In this document: in pieces, positions 21,901 to 29,104 of the stretch
Position numbering within the stretch: the first letter of the stretch is position 1
Layout of the letters: every line of letters starts with the position of its first letter
Virus record (IMG/VR): IMGVR_UViG_3300035698_013781
Location: 1-33,196 of that record
Source: a virus
Length of the DNA stretch: 33,196 nt
Reading direction: 5' to 3' (one strand)
Translations under genes and position numbers: made by a program
The notes under the pieces: model-generated
The model's input: the letters and a program-made list of their open reading frames with translations, nothing else
Databases searched by the model: none
What the model was told of the DNA's origin: nothing

Positions 21901-21907
21901 TCTTTTT

Positions 21908-23266
21908 ATGCCGGAAATTAACTTTAAGCCCACGGCCAAGCAGTTTGCGGCCTGGGAACTTCTTAATGATTCTACTACCAATGAGCTCTTGTATGGTGGC
22001 AGTGCAGGTGGCGGCAAGTCGTATATCGGTTGCATGTGGCTGGCGATTAATTGCATGCGCTATCCTGGCACACGCTGGCTAATGGGGCGCGCAGTCTTAA
22101 AGACGCTTAAGGAGAGCACACTGTTAACTTTCTTTGAAGTATGTAATTTTCTGGGCTTAAAGATGGGAGTGGATTACAAGTACATGCAGATGCAAGGTCG
22201 TATAGTATTTACAAATTATGGCTCTGAGATTTATTTAAAGGATTTGTTTGCTTACCCAAGTGATCCGGAATTTGATGAGCTTGGTTCAACCGAATACACC
22301 GGCGCATTCATAGATGAAGCCTCGCAGATTGCAAGTAAGGCATACGAAATAGTCAAGTCCAGAATGAGATACAAGCTTGAGAAATACAACCTGATCCCAA
22401 AGATTCTGATTGCCAGTAATCCAACAAAGAACTTTCTTTACGGTGATTTCTATAAGCCTTGGCGCAATAAATCATTACCAATATATAGAAAGTTCATACC
22501 TGCCTTGGCAGATGATAATCCCCATTTAAGCCCGCATTACATAGAGAATCTTAAAAAGCTTGATACGGCTTCCAGGGAGAGATTGTTGTATGGTAACTGG
22601 GAATACAATGAAGGCGAGAACAATATCTTTAATTATGATAGGACCCTTGAAATGTTTAGGGCCAATGATGTCGTAGGCACAACATACTTGACTGTTGATG
22701 TAGCACGATTTGGCAAAGACATTTCTGTGTATGTAGTCTGGAGTGGCTGGAATGTTATCCAGATAATATCCCGCAGTAAGATCTCAACCGCCGCATCCAG
22801 AGAATTGATAATGGAGATAATGACATCCTATAACATACCGCTTGAAAGAGTGCTTGTAGATGAGGATGGTATTGGTGGTGGTATAGTGGATGAGCTCAAA
22901 TGCAGAGGATTTGTTAATAACAGCCGGCCTGTAGAACGCAAGATGTTCAGCAAGTCCAGGTATAACAATCCCCTGATCCATAACTTTGCAAACCTCAAGG
23001 CTCAGTGTTATTTCCTGCTTTCAGAGAAGGTGAATAAGGGTGAGGTATCAGTCTATCCAGACATCAAGCCGCAGATTAAAGAACTACTAATAGAGGACTT
23101 AGAGCAGATTCGTCAGAAAGACCCCGACAAGGATGGCCGATTAACCATAGTACCAAAGGATAAGATCAAGGAGAGGATAGGCCGGTCTACAGATTACAGC
23201 GATGCCTTTATGATGCGAGTGTTCTTTGACTTAAAGCCTACTTACAAACCCTTCATAGCCCATTAA
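21908..23266 (+). CDS. terL: Terminase large subunit
   Basis: The 452-residue packaging motor has the Walker A loop GGSAGGGKS (residues 30-38), a Walker B with catalytic Glu in GAFIDEASQI (about 130-140), the coupling motif IASNPTKNF, and the RNase H-like nuclease with TVDVARFGKD (Asp near 263), LVDEDGIGGG (about 316) and RSTDYSDAFM (about 428). These are the ATPase and headful or cos cleavage centres of phage terminases. I take ATG 21908, seven bases after GGAGGT, over the in-frame ATG 21893 that lies inside the hairpin and ahead of the binding site. The upstream hairpin (21814-21900) suggests that its translation is restrained. It is followed by a new promoter. Confidence 0.95.
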   Translation: MPEINFKPTAKQFAAWELLNDSTTNELLYGGSAGGGKSYIGCMWLAINCMRYPGTRWLMGRAVLKTLKESTLLTFFEVCNFLGLKMGVDYKYMQMQGRIVFTNYGSEIYLKDLFAYPSDPEFDELGSTEYTGAFIDEASQIASKAYEIVKSRMRYKLEKYNLIPKILIASNPTKNFLYGDFYKPWRNKSLPIYRKFIPALADDNPHLSPHYIENLKKLDTASRERLLYGNWEYNEGENNIFNYDRTLEMFRANDVVGTTYLTVDVARFGKDISVYVVWSGWNVIQIISRSKISTAASRELIMEIMTSYNIPLERVLVDEDGIGGGIVDELKCRGFVNNSRPVERKMFSKSRYNNPLIHNFANLKAQCYFLLSEKVNKGEVSVYPDIKPQIKELLIEDLEQIRQKDPDKDGRLTIVPKDKIKERIGRSTDYSDAFMMRVFFDLKPTYKPFIAH

Positions 23267-23300
23267 ACAGGGTGTATATACGAGTTCTGCTATTTATAGA

Positions 23301-23313
23301 AAGGTTTAAATAT
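23301..23313 (+). promoter_or_regulatory. BRE/TATA promoter for the portal operon
   Basis: AGAAAGG followed by TTTAAATAT (TATA at 23305-23313) closely matches the promoter at 10196. Predicted transcription start is near 23335, giving a leader of about 27 bases that contains AAAGGAGGATT (23346-23356), the binding site of the next gene. Confidence 0.65.
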
Positions 23314-23361
23314 TTAGTTTACTAAGGAGTATTTATAACCATTTTTAAAGGAGGATTAATA

Positions 23362-23565
23362 ATGCCAAGGAGAGATGATTTTATAGTGAAGTACACAAAC
23401 AAAGACATCATGGAGAAATTGAATGGAATAGACGACAAATTACATTCTGTGCATGAAATGGCCAAGGTAACAAATGGCAAAGTAAAACTGCACACTAAGC
23501 TCATCTGGGGATCATTTGGATTTACATTTGCAGTAATGATAGTATTGTTGGGAATTTATGGTTAA
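23362..23565 (+). CDS. XhlA/holin-like small membrane protein
   Basis: The 67-residue protein starts after AAAGGAGGATTAATA. Residues 12-40 are an amphipathic helix (NKDIMEKLNGIDDKLHSVHE) and the end is a single membrane segment (LIWGSFGFTFAVMIVLLGIY). This arrangement, 'I..KL..I...L..V...A..T.G.V' and then a membrane span, is that of XhlA/holin-associated proteins of phages. It overlaps the portal gene by eight bases. A part in host lysis is possible; a membrane-anchored assembly scaffold is an alternative. No endolysin is recognised in this window. Confidence 0.55.
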   Translation: MPRRDDFIVKYTNKDIMEKLNGIDDKLHSVHEMAKVTNGKVKLHTKLIWGSFGFTFAVMIVLLGIYG

Positions 23566-25210
23566 ACAAAAATTTGATGAAAAGGGGAAGGTCATAAGAT
23601 CGGTCAAGGGTTATATTGCAGCAGAGCCCGCAGACCAATATGTTAAGTCTGCATTCAAAGGCGAAGTTATAGATATTCCAATTAAGTTCCCTCACGACTT
23701 GGGCACTAAGCACCCATTTAACTTTGAGGACATTGAACAGACCTACAAGCGTGTAGGTATTATTTCTGGTGGCATTAATAAAATCACAGACTCTATTGTT
23801 GGTGACTTCTTAATCAAATGCAATAACGAGAAGGCTAAGAAGATCCTTGATGATTTCATTAACCAGACCGACTTTGCTACAGTACTAAGAGAATGGATTC
23901 GTGAAGGTTTCCTTAAAGGCAGCGGCTTCATGGAAATTGACCTGGCAGAACGAAAGGTTCGGGTTTTGAATGCAAACGATATGTATGTCAAGCGCAGTAA
24001 GAAGGGCATTGTTTTAGAATACAACCAGTGGCTTGGCAATTACAAACGCTATTCCAGGACGAGTTCAAAGTTAACCACCTTCAAACCAAAGAATATTGCA
24101 CACTTGAGGATCAATAAGGTAGCCGGCGAGGCATACGGAATTGGTATAGTCTGGCCCAATGAACGAGTTATAGAGAATTTGGTACTTAATGAGCAGGAAC
24201 TCCACAGATTGATAAGCCGTAAAGCAGGCGCACCCATCCATGTTAAGGTAGGAATGCCAGGCGAGGCAGTCAATCCCAAAGATGTCACCGCATTCAAAGA
24301 TGATTTGCAATTCCTAACCAACAATACAGAATGGGTAACTGACGGAAATGTAGAAATGAAGGTTATAGACTTTGGTGATCTCGGCAAGAATCTAACCGAC
24401 ACCTTGAATTATGATATGCAGACCCTGGCCTATGGTATGGAAATCCCTATCGTTTTATTCGGCGCAGGCAATATACCTGAAGGACTGGCAAAAGTCCAGT
24501 TAGAGGCATGGCAGCGTAAGATGGCCTCACTTCAAGAAGAAATAGAATCAATAATTGAAGAGCAGATTTTCAAGCCACTGTTAGAACAGCAAGGCATGGC
24601 AGACGAGCAACCGGAATTCATCTGGAACTTGCCTGGTGAAGAAGAAATTAATAGGCGTATAGAACGGCTAACCAAACTAATAGAGTCCATCAATGTCTCG
24701 GAACCATTGAGGCGTATGTGTGAATTGCAAGTTGCACAATTGCTTGACCTTGAGGATGCACACAAATATCTATCCAAACCAGAGAAGGAAAAAGAGCCAG
24801 AGGAGGAACCAATGCCTGCAGAGGAGCCTAAACCTGAGCCATCGCAGCCAGAACCAAAGCCGCAGCCAGAACCAAGAAAACAGTCTGGCACTATGACAAT
24901 CAAAGAGTTCGTTAATCTAACTGCAATCTCAGGAGCTGACTATTCAGAATGCTTAGTACAGATATTCAAGAAGCTTCGGACTGACAAGTTTGAATCCTTG
25001 GGCCTGGCCGCAGACGGAACAGCTAAGATACGAGTAATCTTAAAGGAAAGCTTCAGACGCAATAAGACTATCAATCAAGTGAGCAAGGAGCTTAAGGACA
25101 GTATCATTTTCAATAAGGGCACTAAGGCAAGCGTAGTTGCTAAGACTGAGATCATTAGACTATCAAACCTGGGCCTATCAAGTATAGTTACTAAGGGTGA
25201 TGAGGATTAA
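23558..25210 (+). CDS. Portal protein with C-terminal MuF-like segment
   Basis: The 550-residue protein has the portal core: HPFNFEDIEQTYKRVGIISG, VGDFLIKCNNEKAKKILDDF, the region AHLRINKVAGEAYGIGIVWP, and the helix GNIPEGLAKVQLEAWQRKM followed by a long crown helix IEEQIFKPLLEQQGM. An acidic, proline-rich linker (KPEPSQPEPKPQPEPRKQSG, about 410-447) leads to about 90 residues ending TKASVVAKTEIIRLSNLGLS. This last part resembles the 'ARTE..R..N.G' core of MuF-type head proteins, but stops right after it. The ring-shaped dodecamer lets DNA in and out of the head. ATG 23558 overlaps the holin-like gene. A portal-MuF fusion is uncommon and may be truncated. Confidence 0.82.
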   Translation: MVKQKFDEKGKVIRSVKGYIAAEPADQYVKSAFKGEVIDIPIKFPHDLGTKHPFNFEDIEQTYKRVGIISGGINKITDSIVGDFLIKCNNEKAKKILDDFINQTDFATVLREWIREGFLKGSGFMEIDLAERKVRVLNANDMYVKRSKKGIVLEYNQWLGNYKRYSRTSSKLTTFKPKNIAHLRINKVAGEAYGIGIVWPNERVIENLVLNEQELHRLISRKAGAPIHVKVGMPGEAVNPKDVTAFKDDLQFLTNNTEWVTDGNVEMKVIDFGDLGKNLTDTLNYDMQTLAYGMEIPIVLFGAGNIPEGLAKVQLEAWQRKMASLQEEIESIIEEQIFKPLLEQQGMADEQPEFIWNLPGEEEINRRIERLTKLIESINVSEPLRRMCELQVAQLLDLEDAHKYLSKPEKEKEPEEEPMPAEEPKPEPSQPEPKPQPEPRKQSGTMTIKEFVNLTAISGADYSECLVQIFKKLRTDKFESLGLAADGTAKIRVILKESFRRNKTINQVSKELKDSIIFNKGTKASVVAKTEIIRLSNLGLSSIVTKGDED

Positions 25211-25367
25211 AATTCTCAACCAGCGTCCCCCATGCAAGAAATGTGGCGGAGAGGCAATGGTATTTGTAAATAATATGTGGCTATGCGGTAATTGTGTGAT
25301 AATTTTAAATGAAAAGGTTAACAAGCTCAAGCAGAGGCTATTAATGGAGGAGGGTTTTGGTGATTAA
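25200..25367 (+). CDS. Mini zinc-ribbon protein
   Basis: ATG 25200 overlaps the end of the portal gene by 11 bases, with AAGGGTGATG as a possible binding site. The 55-residue product MRIKILNQRPPCKKCGGEAM then NNMWLCGNCVIILNEKVNKL has Cys12-x2-Cys15 and Cys29-x2-Cys32, a complete zinc ribbon, followed by a coiled helix (NEKVNKLKQRLLMEEGFG). It overlaps the next gene by eight bases. A fold of this type may bind nucleic acid or protein, perhaps at the portal. Confidence 0.55.
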   Translation: MRIKILNQRPPCKKCGGEAMVFVNNMWLCGNCVIILNEKVNKLKQRLLMEEGFGD

Positions 25368-25641
25368 TGAACGGTTTTTTAGAAGAAGAGTGTTCGGTAG
25401 AGCCTCCAGGGGCTGTAGAGTAGACCCGCAGACCAAACAAAGCGTGCAGTTTGCTAAACATTCAGGGGATATTGTGTATGAATTGCGTGGTGAATCTGCA
25501 GTAACCAGAGAATCTGAGTACCGTGAGCTAACAAAAGAGAGGCTAACGGCCCCAGTTTTGAACATAAACCTCAATGAAGTGGGTGAAAACTCACGATTAA
25601 TCAAAAGAGTGCAGCGTAATAGGCACATTACATTAGACTAA
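25360..25641 (+). CDS. Unknown basic protein in the head module
   Basis: The start is GTG 25360, seven bases after GGAGGA (25347-25352). The 93-residue product begins VINERFFRRRVFGRASRGCR and then has HSGDIVYELRGESAVTRESE and a C-terminal strand LTAPVLNINLNEVGENSRLI. It is strongly basic at its N-terminus and could bind DNA or act as a head connector. It overlaps the preceding zinc-ribbon gene by eight bases and ends one base before the next ATG. I do not recognise the family. Confidence 0.55.
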   Translation: MINERFFRRRVFGRASRGCRVDPQTKQSVQFAKHSGDIVYELRGESAVTRESEYRELTKERLTAPVLNINLNEVGENSRLIKRVQRNRHITLD

Positions 25642-25642
25642 A

Positions 25643-26083
25643 ATGGCATCCAAAGAAGAAATAATCACGGAATTTGAAGCAATGAAGTCCAACTTTGATA
25701 AGGATTTTAAAACCATCAAAGAAAGGATGGTCAACATCAATGAGTTTAAGAAGTACATCATGCCGCAGATCAAGATAGAACTGAACACCGGCGCAGGCCA
25801 AGTAAGTTTCACTACGAATACATTGAAGGGCACATTACATTCAGTAATCATAGACAGCCCTAATGATGTAGAGGTGCTTATAGAAAGCAAGATAGGCTAC
25901 ACTATATTGAAGCGCAAAGTAAGTGGCATTGAGTATGTTGCACCAAGAACACGGATAACTCCCTCAGATGATAACGCCGCAGATAGACTAACTTTTGATA
26001 AGTTTATGCTTAACGAGAAGTTAAACATCACAATCATGGGTATGAAGAACACAGATGTAAGTTTAATCTTTAGATTAGACTAA
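25643..26083 (+). CDS. Unknown head-module protein, coiled coil plus beta domain
   Basis: The 146-residue protein has a helical N-terminus (MASKEEIITEFEAMKSNFDK, then DFKTIKERMVNINEFKKYIM) and a beta-rich body: IKIELNTGAGQVSFTTNTLK, LHSVIIDSPNDVEVLIESKI, TILKRKVSGIEYVAPRTRI and VSLIFRLD at the end. This pattern of a short helical stalk and a compact strand domain is often seen in virion proteins. There is no clear binding site, so coupling to the previous stop (TAA then ATG at 25643) is likely. A minor capsid or connector protein is a fair guess, no more. Confidence 0.55.
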   Translation: MASKEEIITEFEAMKSNFDKDFKTIKERMVNINEFKKYIMPQIKIELNTGAGQVSFTTNTLKGTLHSVIIDSPNDVEVLIESKIGYTILKRKVSGIEYVAPRTRITPSDDNAADRLTFDKFMLNEKLNITIMGMKNTDVSLIFRLD

Positions 26084-26096
26084 GGAGGAAAATAAG

Positions 26097-26264
26097 ATGA
26101 TAGAATGGATAACTACACACACACTGGACTTAGTTCAGATTTATTTAGGTATTGTAGGTGTTGCAAGTATCATAATCAAGCTAACCCCAACAGTTAGGGA
26201 TGATCTTTGGTTAAAGAGAATACTGAAGTTCACCGGCAAATTTATTGCGCTTAACAGAAAATGA
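26097..26264 (+). CDS. Small phage-type membrane protein (ASIIIKLTPT..DD)
   Basis: The start is ATG 26097 after AAGGAGGAAAATAAG. The 55-residue product has a membrane-compatible segment LVQIYLGIVGVASIIIKLTP and then TVRDDLWLKRILKFTGKFIA ending LNRK. 'AS-x-I-x-K-L-TPT-x-x-DD' is a widely seen motif of small phage membrane proteins encoded near structural or lysis genes; their job is unknown, with holin or membrane-scaffold roles proposed. The amphipathic C-terminal helix probably lies on the membrane. Its TGA overlaps the next ATG by four bases. Confidence 0.65.
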   Translation: MIEWITTHTLDLVQIYLGIVGVASIIIKLTPTVRDDLWLKRILKFTGKFIALNRK

Positions 26265-26371
26265 ATTGTCCGGACTGCATGAGCACAGATGTTTATCCTG
26301 AGCAGGGATATACTTCAATATTTAGATGTGCTAAGTGCAACCGAGTTGGATCAGAGAAAGATTTTGAATAA
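26261..26371 (+). CDS. Mini zinc-ribbon protein, 36 residues
   Basis: ATG 26261 overlaps the previous stop. The product MNCPDCMSTDVYPEQGYTSI then FRCAKCNRVGSEKDFE has Cys3-x2-Cys6 and Cys23-x2-Cys26, the minimal zinc ribbon. It is the last gene before the GC-rich hairpin region and the capsid promoter. Its codon use and overlap support it as real. Such fragments are like the zinc ribbon of transcription factors, so an effect on transcription is possible but unshown. Confidence 0.55.
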   Translation: MNCPDCMSTDVYPEQGYTSIFRCAKCNRVGSEKDFE

Positions 26372-26537
26372 GCTCAGGGGGGCAATCCTCAAGCGGGATT
26401 ATTTGGTCACCGCCATTCCCCTTGGGTTTCATATTCTCCCTTAAGGGTACTAACCACCCCCATCCAAAAGCCCTTAAGGTTTATACTTCTTATACTTATC
26501 ATACTAATTAAGATGTATAATATATATGGCCTTTTAA

Positions 26538-26577
26538 GAAATATACATTCTACATTTTACAATATGAAATATACATT
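26538..26577 (+). repeat. Paired direct repeats, operator-like
   Basis: Two exact copies of GAAATATACATT lie 28 bases apart start to start, 10 to 50 bases upstream of the capsid promoter BRE. They share AAATATACA with the control region at 8586-8644. The distance suggests regulator sites. Confidence 0.55.
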
Positions 26578-26586
26578 AATTATTAC

Positions 26587-26600
26587 CAAAGGTTTATATA
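26587..26600 (+). promoter_or_regulatory. BRE/TATA promoter of the capsid operon
   Basis: CAAAGG with TTTATATA (26593-26600) is the best TATA match in the window. The predicted transcription start is near 26623-26626, just before the protease gene; a strong promoter is expected for capsid genes. Confidence 0.7.
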
Positions 26601-26637
26601 TATCGTAATCAATTAGGATTTTAATGTTCTAAGAAAA

Positions 26638-27537
26638 ATGTCAAAACCAAACCCACAATCCGGAGAAGTACAGGCTAATGACATTACAATTAAGGAGGGC
26701 AAAATGGGATTAAATTTTAATTTTCAGGTGCCAATTATTGAAAGTGGTCTAATTGATGATGACTTTATTATTGAAGGCACAGCGATTAATGCAACACTGA
26801 CTTCTAATAACCATAAATTTCTTGCAGAAGAATTAGAGAAATCTGCTCATACATTAACTGGTGTGCCCCTATTGGTAGACCACCGCAATGAAGTTGACGC
26901 AATTAAGGGCCGAGTAATTCTTGGCAGTTATGCAGACGAAAAGGTTAACTTTCGTGCAAAAGTTATTGATAAAGATACTCGCTCAAAGATTAAGGATGGG
27001 CGCATTGACAGTGTTTCAGTAGGTGCAAATGTAGCCTCAATTGAAGATGGTGATGATGGTAGTTTCATACCACGAGGCATCCAATTCAGAGAACTGAGCC
27101 TGGTCGCAGTCCCAGCAGATGAGGCCGCAACATTTGGAATAGCACTTTCAGAAGCTTACAAATCAAATTCACACAAAAGCTTAATTCCGAAAGGGGAGGC
27201 AAAAATGAGTAAAGACGAAATTATAGAGGATAAAGTACCAGAGATAAAAGAAGAACCGCAAAAAGAAAAACTTGAACAAAAGTTCACTCAGGAGGAAATG
27301 GACGCAGCCGTAAAGGAGGCAGTTGATAAGGTGAAAGCATCTGACGAAGATGAAAAACCAGAACCAACACCAGAACCAGTACCTGAGAAAAAGGAAGAAC
27401 CTAAGGTTGAACCAGAACCAGAACCAACACCAGAACCCGAAGCTGAAGAGGAATCAGACGCTGAAGAGAAAGGAAGTATGTTTGTTCAGGAACATGGCAG
27501 CTTAAGAGGCGGAGCCTTTACTCTTGTAAGACATTAA
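26638..27537 (+). CDS. Prohead protease with C-terminal scaffold domain
   Basis: The product is up to 299 residues. Residues 36-165 are a herpesvirus-assemblin/HK97-type serine protease: DFIIEGTAINA, LLVDHRNEVDAIKGRV with His82, IDSVSVGANV with Ser125 and Ser127 as candidate nucleophiles, and FRELSLVAVPADEAATFG, the usual end of the core. The rest is acidic, helical and then rich in Pro-Glu-Pro-Thr repeats (about 235-275), as in scaffold proteins, closing with GSLRGGAFTLVRH. There are two candidate starts: ATG 26638 near the transcription start, and ATG 26704 after AAGGAGGG (26692-26699), which is more natural. It matures the head by cutting scaffold and capsid. Confidence 0.8.
   Translation: MSKPNPQSGEVQANDITIKEGKMGLNFNFQVPIIESGLIDDDFIIEGTAINATLTSNNHKFLAEELEKSAHTLTGVPLLVDHRNEVDAIKGRVILGSYADEKVNFRAKVIDKDTRSKIKDGRIDSVSVGANVASIEDGDDGSFIPRGIQFRELSLVAVPADEAATFGIALSEAYKSNSHKSLIPKGEAKMSKDEIIEDKVPEIKEEPQKEKLEQKFTQEEMDAAVKEAVDKVKASDEDEKPEPTPEPVPEKKEEPKVEPEPEPTPEPEAEEESDAEEKGSMFVQEHGSLRGGAFTLVRH
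27205..27537 (+). CDS. Nested scaffold protein from an internal in-frame start
   Basis: Inside the protease gene, in the same frame, ATG 27205 (Met190) is preceded by GGGGAGG (27193-27199) with a spacing of five, a very good binding site exactly at the border between protease and tail domains. The 110-residue product starts MSKDEIIEDKVPEIKEEPQK and holds the acidic helical region QEEMDAAVKEAVDKVKAS and the Pro-Glu repeats. This mirrors lambda C/Nu3, where the scaffold is made from an internal start so that it exceeds the protease. The sequence shows the site; expression is inferred. Confidence 0.7.
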   Translation: MSKDEIIEDKVPEIKEEPQKEKLEQKFTQEEMDAAVKEAVDKVKASDEDEKPEPTPEPVPEKKEEPKVEPEPEPTPEPEAEEESDAEEKGSMFVQEHGSLRGGAFTLVRH

Positions 27538-27538
27538 A

Positions 27539-27985
27539 ATGGCAGTAGGAAATGAATTAGGAGCAGTCTGTTTATGGGATGGTGAAAACCCAAGAACATT
27601 TACAGCAACTGCAGGAGAAACATTATCAGGTGGACAATTTGTCTATGTATCTGGAACATCCGCAGAATCAGCCGTAGGATCTCAAGCAGCAAGTTTCCAA
27701 GATGGAGATTTGGTGGTTAAGGCATGCGATGATATAAGCCGATGTAACGGAATAGCATTGAACAATGCAGCATCTGCAGCACTTGTCACAGTCGCAACAA
27801 GAGGGAATTACTTGGTTAAGTCAGCGGGAGACATCTCAGGCGGAACTTTAGTAACACAGAACGGTAGAGCTGACGCAGTGTCACCAGCAGGAGTAACAGA
27901 TGTTGGGTCATGGGTCGGAATTATTGGTCGTGCACTAACAAACGCAGGGAGCGAAGACTACTGTCTTGTCTCATTGAACATTTAA
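27539..27985 (+). CDS. Capsid decoration/cement-type protein (DUF2190-like)
   Basis: The 148-residue protein follows the protease by one base and precedes the capsid gene. It is Gly/Ala/Ser-rich and beta-structured: TAGETLSGGQFVYVSGTSAE, then CNGIALNNAASAALVTVATR, GNYLVKSAGDISGGTLVTQN and a last DYCLVSLNI. The sequence pattern 'G-x-x-L-x-x-G-x-x-V-Y-V', then 'G-I-A-L-x-x-A-x-x-x-x-x-V-x-V' is typical of DUF2190-type capsid cement or fibre-head proteins that stabilise the mature shell. The position next to the major capsid gene agrees. It contains three Cys (residues 11, 63 and 69). Family call by pattern only. Confidence 0.68.
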   Translation: MAVGNELGAVCLWDGENPRTFTATAGETLSGGQFVYVSGTSAESAVGSQAASFQDGDLVVKACDDISRCNGIALNNAASAALVTVATRGNYLVKSAGDISGGTLVTQNGRADAVSPAGVTDVGSWVGIIGRALTNAGSEDYCLVSLNI

Positions 27986-27986
27986 A

Positions 27987-28856
27987 ATGGCATTCAATAG
28001 AATACAGGAATACATTACAAGGGATACTGGTGTAGCAGGTACACTGTTAATACCAAAATTAATTATGCCAGTACTTGTTGATGAGGTTGACAAAAATTTG
28101 CTACCAAGAGAACTTGCAGCAATATTTCAAACACCAGCACAATGCGCTAACCAAGGTCAGAGTTGGACAATCAATTTGATTAAGCCAAACACGATGGATG
28201 TTAGACAGATTGGCGAGGGCGGAGAGGTCATAATGGATGCACTTGAGTACGATACAAGTGTGACTATAGAGCCAGTTAAGTACGGTGTAGCAATTAGAAT
28301 CACCAGAGAAATGATGGAAGATGGTCAGTTTGACTTACTCCAACGACACTTGAAATACGCAGGTAAGAGATTTGCTGAGAAAGAGACTGAACTAATCATC
28401 ACAGAGCTAAACTCAACTACTAATGCAGTTACAGGCGGCGCAGCTATTACAATAGCTAACATCGCTGAGGGTATGAACTATCTGGAAAGATACGATTACA
28501 CGCCAACTGACTTTATAGCAGGAGATAATATACTTCAAGACCTTAGAAATATTGACACCTTTGTCGAGGCAGACAAAGCAGGTAACACAGAAATGATGAA
28601 GAGAGGGTTCTTAGGAACAATCTTCGGAATGAATGTGGTTAGGTTTTCAAGGAATGCAACCGCAACACCAGCTACATATTGCAAATATGCTTATGTAATT
28701 GATAGAGCACACGCATTTGTCATCGCTTACAAGCGTGACATTACCATAGAAAACTTTGACTTGCCAACATTTGACATGCAGGGAGCCGCTATTACTATGA
28801 GGATTGATGTAGAGTATCTAAGAGATTACGCAACTTGTGAGATTACGACTACTTAA
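27987..28856 (+). CDS. Major capsid protein, HK97 fold
   Basis: The 289-residue protein starts at ATG 27987 just after the previous stop. Residues about 80-130 contain ALEYDTSVTIEPVKYGVAIR, then ITREMMEDGQFDLLQRHLKY and AGKRFAEKETELIITEL, the E-loop end and long spine helix of HK97-fold capsids. The C-terminal part has FLGTIFGMNVVRFSRN, YAYVIDRAHAFVIAYKRDIT and YLRDYATCEITTT, the A-domain and P-domain strands. There is no long N-terminal delta domain, as expected when a separate scaffold (27205-27537) exists. It assembles the icosahedral head. I am confident because of the helix pattern and synteny. Confidence 0.85.
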   Translation: MAFNRIQEYITRDTGVAGTLLIPKLIMPVLVDEVDKNLLPRELAAIFQTPAQCANQGQSWTINLIKPNTMDVRQIGEGGEVIMDALEYDTSVTIEPVKYGVAIRITREMMEDGQFDLLQRHLKYAGKRFAEKETELIITELNSTTNAVTGGAAITIANIAEGMNYLERYDYTPTDFIAGDNILQDLRNIDTFVEADKAGNTEMMKRGFLGTIFGMNVVRFSRNATATPATYCKYAYVIDRAHAFVIAYKRDITIENFDLPTFDMQGAAITMRIDVEYLRDYATCEITTT

Positions 28857-28866
28857 GTGATCTGAT

Positions 28867-29100
28867 ATGGCAACTACACCAGCTTCAGCAGGAAGTCTAA
28901 TCGGCTGTGTTGACGGTATGGCTATGGGAATCGGCTCTGGATTTATGCCAGCAGGCATTACGCTTGTATGGGGAAGTCCGGATAACTGTTTAACTGGTCA
29001 GACTGGTAGCGACATCGCATACGATGTAGTGGGAAACCGCTTTTACATCAATGATGCAGGTGCGGCTGGCGGCAGCGAATGGACAGTATTGACAACCTAA
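28867..29100 (+). CDS. Small glycine-rich protein after the capsid gene
   Basis: The start ATG 28867 lies ten bases after the capsid stop, with AAGTGATC as weak binding site. The 77-residue product MATTPASAGSLIGCVDGMAM then GIGSGFMPAGITLVWGSPDN is Gly/Ala/Thr-rich with a C-terminal strand motif FYINDAGAAGGSEWTVLTT. This kind of 'G-x-x-x-Y-I-N-D-x-G-x-x-G-S-x-W' end is common in small phage structural proteins. It is probably a minor head or vertex component. Its stop is followed by a T run and a hairpin, so expression may drop here. Confidence 0.5.
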   Translation: MATTPASAGSLIGCVDGMAMGIGSGFMPAGITLVWGSPDNCLTGQTGSDIAYDVVGNRFYINDAGAAGGSEWTVLTT

Positions 29101-29104
29101 ACTA

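Larger units (their letters stand above)
26372..26637 (+). other. Intergenic control region: GC-rich structure, repeats, capsid promoter
   Basis: The first 55 bases (26375-26424) are GC-rich and can fold as CAGGGG/CCCCTTG and GGC/GCC enclosing an AATCC/GGATT hairpin (26384-26388 with 26396-26400). The palindrome CCCTTAAGGG (26438-26447) recurs in part as CCCTTAAGG (26471-26479), followed by TTATACTT twice (26481-26488, 26490-26497), which with AAGG could be a second promoter. GAAATATACATT occurs twice (26538-26549, 26566-26577), 28 bases apart. The main promoter follows. No protein gene is seen. Confidence 0.6.

Noticed and set aside
26623-26631. Two-codon mini-frame ATG TTC TAA at the capsid transcript start
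   Set aside because: It may be at the 5' end of the mRNA, but two codons alone cannot be called a regulatory leader without comparison.
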